The notes under the pieces were generated by a model, which was not told the DNA's origin, ran no database searches, and was given only the letters and a program-made list of their open reading frames with translations. From an uncultured Collinsella sp. (lineage in GTDB: Bacteria; Actinomycetota; Coriobacteriia; Coriobacteriales; Coriobacteriaceae), in the NCBI GenBank assembly GCA_937989795.1, contig CALKBB010000038.1, positions 1 through 9,644 of the forward strand: a stretch of DNA of 9,644 nucleotides. Direction: 5' to 3'. The translations under genes were made by a program, and so were the position numbers. Positions 6,205 to 9,644 of this stretch are shown here, in pieces (the first letter of the stretch is position 1; the number at the start of each line of letters is the position of its first letter).

Positions 6205-7017
6205 ATGACAGCTATCGATCGAACGCGGGCTGCCGCGGCCTTCAAGACCTACACCGATGCCTACGATGCCGCCAATCCACGCATCGCGCTCAAAATCGAG
6301 CATACGTACCACGTTGCCGAGGCATGCGATGCCGTGGCGCGCGAGCAGGGCTGGTCACCGCAGGACATTGACCTGGCGTGGCTTTGCGGCCTGCTGCACG
6401 ATATGGGCCGCTTTGAGCAGCTGCGACGCTGGGATACGTTTAAGGATGCGGAAAGCATGAGTCATGCGGCGTTGGGCGTCGAGGTCCTCTTTGACAAAAC
6501 ACCTGTAGACGCGCCCGCGACAACAAGTATCCGCGACTTTATCGACGATCCGGTAGAAGACGAACTCATTCGAGCAAGCATCGCCCACCACAGCGATTTT
6601 CGCCTGCCCACGGAACTCGACACCCGCACGCGGAGCTTCTGCGATATCGTGCGCGATGGCGACAAGATCGACATCATGCGAACCTTCGCCGACAGCACCG
6701 TCGATACCATCCTCAAGGTGGATGAGGACACATTTCTCGCCAGCCGGTTCTCGACACCGGCGCTTACCGCCTTTGACGAGCACCGCTGCGTCGCACGCGA
6801 CGAACGCGATGAGGCCGCCGACTACCTGGTGGGGCTCATCTGCTTTATGTTTGAGCTCGTCTATCCGGCAAGCCACGCGCTGGCGCGCGAGCAGGGAGAT
6901 ATCTACCGCCTGCTCGACGCACCCTTTGGCATCGTGCGCCCCTTTACCGACCCCGCCACGCAAGTGACCTGGGAACGCCTAAAGAAAGAGATGCGAGCCT
7001 GGCTGGCCGGCGCCTAG
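6205..7017 (+). CDS. HD-domain metal-dependent phosphohydrolase
   Basis: A 270-residue soluble protein of the HD superfamily, whose members hydrolyse phosphomonoesters, phosphodiesters or nucleotides with a bound metal. The metal-ligand pattern is complete: H36 in HTYHVAE, H65-D66 in GLLHDMGRFEQ, H87 in SMSHAALG, H128/H129 in SIAHHSDF, and D153 in VRDGDKIDI. There is no signal peptide or membrane segment. The exact substrate is unknown. It lacks the HD-GYP signature expected of a c-di-GMP phosphodiesterase, so the nearby GGDEF gene does not settle its role. AGGAAG (6194-6199) sits at good spacing before ATG 6205. The gene diverges from azlC and converges on etfA, with the two stop codons sharing CTAG. 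The C-terminal ~100 residues match nothing I recognise. Confidence 0.85.
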   Translation: MTAIDRTRAAAAFKTYTDAYDAANPRIALKIEHTYHVAEACDAVAREQGWSPQDIDLAWLCGLLHDMGRFEQLRRWDTFKDAESMSHAALGVEVLFDKTPVDAPATTSIRDFIDDPVEDELIRASIAHHSDFRLPTELDTRTRSFCDIVRDGDKIDIMRTFADSTVDTILKVDEDTFLASRFSTPALTAFDEHRCVARDERDEAADYLVGLICFMFELVYPASHALAREQGDIYRLLDAPFGIVRPFTDPATQVTWERLKKEMRAWLAGA

Positions 7018-8219
7018 CGCTCGAGCTGGGCCAGAAGCTCCTCGACGACTTCGACGGCATCGCCGACAACTTTGTACTGCGCAGCGCCAAAGATGGGAGC
7101 ATCCGGGTCCTCGTTGACGGCGATGATGCACTCCGCACCGCCGATGCCGGCTAGGTGCTGGATAGCACCCGAAACGCCGATACTCACAAGGAGCTTGGGC
7201 GAAACCGACACGCCGGTCTGGCCGATCTGGTGGCGGTACTCCAGCCAACCCGCCTCCACGACGGGACGCGTGCAACCAAGCTCGGCACCCAAGGCATCGG
7301 CGAGTTTTCGCATCAGGGGCAGATTCTTCTCGGAGCCAATGCCGCGACCCACCACGACCAAGCGCTCGGCATCGGCAATTGATGCCTGCTGTCCCCACTC
7401 CTCGGCGGGAATCGAGATCTCGACGCGGGCCTTAACATTATCCGCCAGCGATACCTGGGTAATCGTGCCAGCGCGGCTGCAATCAAACTCGGGCGCCCCA
7501 AAGATGCCGGGACGCACCGTTGCCATCTGGGGACGATGATTGGGGCAGATAATGGTGGCCATCAAGTTGCCGCCAAACGCTGGGCGGGTCTGCTGCAGCA
7601 GACCCGTCTCCGTATCCATCGAAAGCACCGTGCAGTCGGCCGTAAGGCCCGTCTGCAAACGCACGGCAACGCCGGGTGCCAGTTCGCGGCCAAAGGCGGT
7701 CGCACCGTACAGAATGGCCTCGGGCTTGTGCTCTGCCACCAAATCGCAGATCAGCCGGGCGTAGACCTCCGCATCGTTTTGACGCAGTCGCTCGTCGCGG
7801 CAGACCACGACCTCGTCGGCGCCGGCGCAGACCAGATGCTCCAGGTCCTCAAGCGAGCCCTCGGGGCTCATACCGACCAATGCCACCAGACGGCAACCGC
7901 GGGCATCGGCAAGCTCGCGCCCCTTACCCATGAGCTCGAAAGCCACGGATGCCACGGCATCGTGCTCGTCAGTTTGCACGAAGACCCAAATGTCTCGATA
8001 CGCATCGAGGTCAACCGCGCCGGCGGCCTCGTCGCGCTCGATCGAAATGGCGTTGACGGGGCAAGCGTCGACGCACCCGCCGCACAAGATGCAGCCGTCG
8101 GTCACATGGGCGCAGCGGTTGGGGCGCTCGCCCTCCACCACAATGCCACCCGAGACACAGGCGCGAACGCAGCGACCACAGCCAATGCATGCCTCGTTAT
8201 CGATTATCAGTCCGCTCAT
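7014..8219 (-). CDS. etfA: Electron-transfer flavoprotein alpha subunit with N-terminal 2[4Fe-4S] ferredoxin domain
   Basis: A 401-residue protein. Residues 1-60 form a ferredoxin domain with two intact four-cysteine sets (C11, C14, C17, C21 and C43, C46, C49, C53) and one extra cysteine (C36). Residues ~75-270 are the Etf alpha N-terminal domain. The FAD-binding domain runs from 287 to the end: VVVGRGIGS, RPVVEAGW, QIGQTGVSVSP, GVSGAIQHLAG and AVNEDPDAPIF. Plain EtfA is about 310-330 residues; the ferredoxin extension is known in bifurcating Etfs such as CarE and LctC of Acetobacterium. The likely job is to pass electrons between reduced ferredoxin, NAD and the dehydrogenase encoded two genes upstream. 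ATG 8219 follows the etfB stop with no gap. GAGGGG inside the end of etfB is the ribosome site. Confidence 0.95.
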   Translation of the reverse strand: MSGLIIDNEACIGCGRCVRACVSGGIVVEGERPNRCAHVTDGCILCGGCVDACPVNAISIERDEAAGAVDLDAYRDIWVFVQTDEHDAVASVAFELMGKGRELADARGCRLVALVGMSPEGSLEDLEHLVCAGADEVVVCRDERLRQNDAEVYARLICDLVAEHKPEAILYGATAFGRELAPGVAVRLQTGLTADCTVLSMDTETGLLQQTRPAFGGNLMATIICPNHRPQMATVRPGIFGAPEFDCSRAGTITQVSLADNVKARVEISIPAEEWGQQASIADAERLVVVGRGIGSEKNLPLMRKLADALGAELGCTRPVVEAGWLEYRHQIGQTGVSVSPKLLVSIGVSGAIQHLAGIGGAECIIAVNEDPDAPIFGAAQYKVVGDAVEVVEELLAQLER

Positions 8220-9035
8220 CTATGCCATCCCCTCGATAATCTTGGCAAGCTTTGCAGCTTGCTCGACCGGCGTGCCCTCGATGGCCTCACACGTTTGGTC
8301 GCGGTCAGGCACAAACGAGCGCACGACCTGTGTCGGCGATCCGGTAAGGCCGCAACGCGAGGGATCGGCATGCACATCGGCAGCACAGACCACCCGCACA
8401 TCAGCATTTTCGGCCGCGCGTATGCCGGCGATGCTCGGCATGCGCAGCTGGCCGATCTCCTTGGCGGTCGTCATCGCGCACGGCATCTCCAGATAAACCG
8501 TCTCCTCGCCGGCGTCGCAACCGTGAACGAGCGAAAGCGCGCCGCACGTCGTAAAGCCTGCGCTCTGCACGCAGCTCACATCGGTCACGCAGGGAATCTC
8601 GAAGGCGCCGGCCAGCTCGGGGCCAATCTGGGCAGTATCGCCATCCACCGCCATCTTGCCGCAGATGAGCAGGTCGAAGTCCTCGTCGAGCGCCTCGATG
8701 CCACATTTGAGAGCATAGGTGGTCGCCAACGTGTCCGCGCCCGCAAAAGCACGGTCGGTGAGCAGCAATGCATCGTCGGCGCCGCGGGCAATGCAGTCGC
8801 GCAGCAGCGATTCGGTTGCAGGGATACCCATCGACACCACCGTCACGCGCACATCCATGCCAAAGCCGATAAAGTCGTCCTTGAGCGCCAGAGCGCATTC
8901 GAGGGCACTTGCATCGAAGGGATTAATGGCCGCCTGCTTGCCATCACGCACGATGGTATTGGTTTTGGGGTCCATCTTGACCTCGGTGCTTCCCGGCACC
9001 GCCTTGACGCATACCACCATATGGAAATCGCTCAT
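8220..9035 (-). CDS. etfB: Electron-transfer flavoprotein beta subunit, bifurcating type
   Basis: A 271-residue Etf beta subunit that pairs with the downstream ferredoxin-EtfA. It begins with VVCVKAVPGSTEV, as EtfB proteins do. It carries DRAFAGADTLATTYAL (about residues 94-109) and CGKMAVDGDTAQIGPELA (about 125-142), blocks I associate with EtfBs that bind a second, bifurcating FAD and NAD(H) instead of AMP. This subtype call rests on remembered motifs, not an alignment. The start is uncertain: ATG 9035 has AAAGGGGG nine bases before it, while GTG 9041 would overlap the upstream stop as GTGA but is only three bases from the ribosome site. ATG leaves a two-base gap after the oxidase gene. Either way translation is probably coupled along the operon. 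Confidence 0.93.
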   Translation of the reverse strand: MSDFHMVVCVKAVPGSTEVKMDPKTNTIVRDGKQAAINPFDASALECALALKDDFIGFGMDVRVTVVSMGIPATESLLRDCIARGADDALLLTDRAFAGADTLATTYALKCGIEALDEDFDLLICGKMAVDGDTAQIGPELAGAFEIPCVTDVSCVQSAGFTTCGALSLVHGCDAGEETVYLEMPCAMTTAKEIGQLRMPSIAGIRAAENADVRVVCAADVHADPSRCGLTGSPTQVVRSFVPDRDQTCEAIEGTPVEQAAKLAKIIEGMA

Positions 9036-9037
9036 CT

Positions 9038-9644
9038 TCACGCGCCCCCTTTCTGGACGAGTTCATCCAAGAGCTTCTCCGAAAACAGGTTGCCACGGCC
9101 CAGCTGCCCGGCAGGATCGAGCTGCAGCTTGAGTCGAGCCGATTCGACCATGGCCTCGCGGCCGTACATCGTCTCCAAAAAGCCCGCTTTGATCTTGCCG
9201 ACGCCGTGCTCGGCGGAGACGGCGCCGCCCATAGCCGTTACCTCTGCAGCCCACTGGGCAAACAGCTCGCCACCGCGACGGTAGTCCTGCGCATCGCGCG
9301 GCAGGATATTCACATGCAGATGGTTGTTGCCGATATGCCCCCAGGCGGCAGACTCAAGCCCGCTTTCGGCCAGCGTGCGGCGATAGAGGGCGATAACATC
9401 GGCCAAGTGCGCGTTGGGCACCGACATGTCCGAACCCAGTTTGGTGATGGTGGGATCCATGCGGCGGCGCTCGTCGATGAGCATGTTGACGCTCTCGGGC
9501 ACCGCATGGCGGAAGAATCGCTGACACTCGCGATCGACCTCGGTGCGCGCGACCCATGTCGCATCGTCACTGCCGCCCGCAAGCTCCAGTACCCACCCCA
9601 AGTGATACAGCTCCTCAGTCGCCTGGGCTTCGTCGTCGCAGTCG
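9038..9644 (-). CDS. FAD-linked oxidase / 2-hydroxyacid dehydrogenase, C-terminal part (5' truncated by window)
   Basis: The last 201 residues of a GlcD-type flavoprotein; the frame is open to the window edge with no stop. It is the FAD-oxidase C-terminal domain (PF02913 type). Marks are KLGSDMSVP, WGHIGNNHLHVNILP (about residues 101-115 of the fragment) and GGAVSAEHGVGKIK (139-152). The histidines of these motifs shape the substrate and metal site in the family. Relatives oxidise lactate, glycolate or other 2-hydroxyacids and pass electrons to a partner. Here the partner is the Etf encoded two bases downstream, so an LctD-like role is likely. The N-terminal FAD-binding half lies outside the window. 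GNNHLH in place of the commoner GDGNLH suggests a subfamily distinct from standard GlcD. The substrate cannot be told from this part. Confidence 0.9.
   Translation of the reverse strand, partial: DCDDEAQATEELYHLGWVLELAGGSDDATWVARTEVDRECQRFFRHAVPESVNMLIDERRRMDPTITKLGSDMSVPNAHLADVIALYRRTLAESGLESAAWGHIGNNHLHVNILPRDAQDYRRGGELFAQWAAEVTAMGGAVSAEHGVGKIKAGFLETMYGREAMVESARLKLQLDPAGQLGRGNLFSEKLLDELVQKGGA

Noticed and set aside
5321..6208. Plus-strand open frame opposite azlC and azlD
   Set aside because: Both azl genes are well supported by family motifs, and the opposite frame gives a basic, disordered sequence without motifs.
6205..7017. HD protein as an HD-GYP c-di-GMP phosphodiesterase
   Set aside because: Only the general HD metal-ligand pattern is present; the GYP part is missing, so a link to the nearby GGDEF gene is not supported.
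7536..9284. Long plus-strand open frame (582 codons) opposite etfA, etfB and the oxidase
   Set aside because: The minus-strand genes have clear family motifs over the whole stretch. The plus-strand translation is an irregular His/Ala/Arg/Gly-rich shadow of GC-rich codons with no recognisable domain.
1..9644. CRISPR array, tRNA/rRNA gene, insertion sequence or phage genes
   Set aside because: No spaced direct-repeat series, cloverleaf, transposase or phage protein was seen on either strand.

Overview
The window looks like chromosomal DNA from a high-GC anaerobic actinobacterium of the class Coriobacteriia, most likely Collinsella or a close relative. This is inferred from three things: the GC-rich coding style, a single-chain clostridial-type PurL, and a ferredoxin-fused electron-transfer flavoprotein typical of strict anaerobes. 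No rRNA, tRNA, CRISPR array or insertion sequence is visible. The genus call is from memory of such gene sets and was not searched.

Layout. Bases 1-1432 (+) hold the 3' end of purL, including its whole C-terminal glutaminase domain, followed by a strong intrinsic terminator. A 10-TM EamA/DMT exporter (1532-2467, +) starts only 25 bases beyond that terminator. Next come genes on the minus strand. A seven-TM GGDEF diguanylate cyclase lies at 2568-3710. Upstream of it are a 2-keto-3-deoxygluconate permease-family transporter (3899-4921) and an overlapping azlCD pair for branched-chain amino-acid export (5062-6067). An HD-domain phosphohydrolase (6205-7017, +) diverges from azlC. It converges on a minus-strand operon of glcD-like FAD oxidase (truncated by the window end), etfB and ferredoxin-etfA (9644-7014).

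How the genes work together. The last three genes form one tightly packed unit (gaps of 0-2 bases). They encode a dehydrogenase plus a bifurcating-type Etf, which resembles the ferredoxin/NAD-coupled lactate dehydrogenase complex of acetogens. The middle block is a set of unrelated single-function units (sugar-acid uptake, amino-acid export, c-di-GMP synthesis, HD hydrolase) with short intergenic regions. PurL belongs to de novo purine synthesis.

Points worth a second look are: an attenuator-like arrangement between purL and the exporter; two intergenic palindromes that share the core ATCGCCCGAT; a diguanylate cyclase that lacks the usual inhibitory I-site; and two convergent genes whose stop codons share one CTAG. 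I did not find a clearly new multi-gene system; most of the window is ordinary housekeeping and transport.
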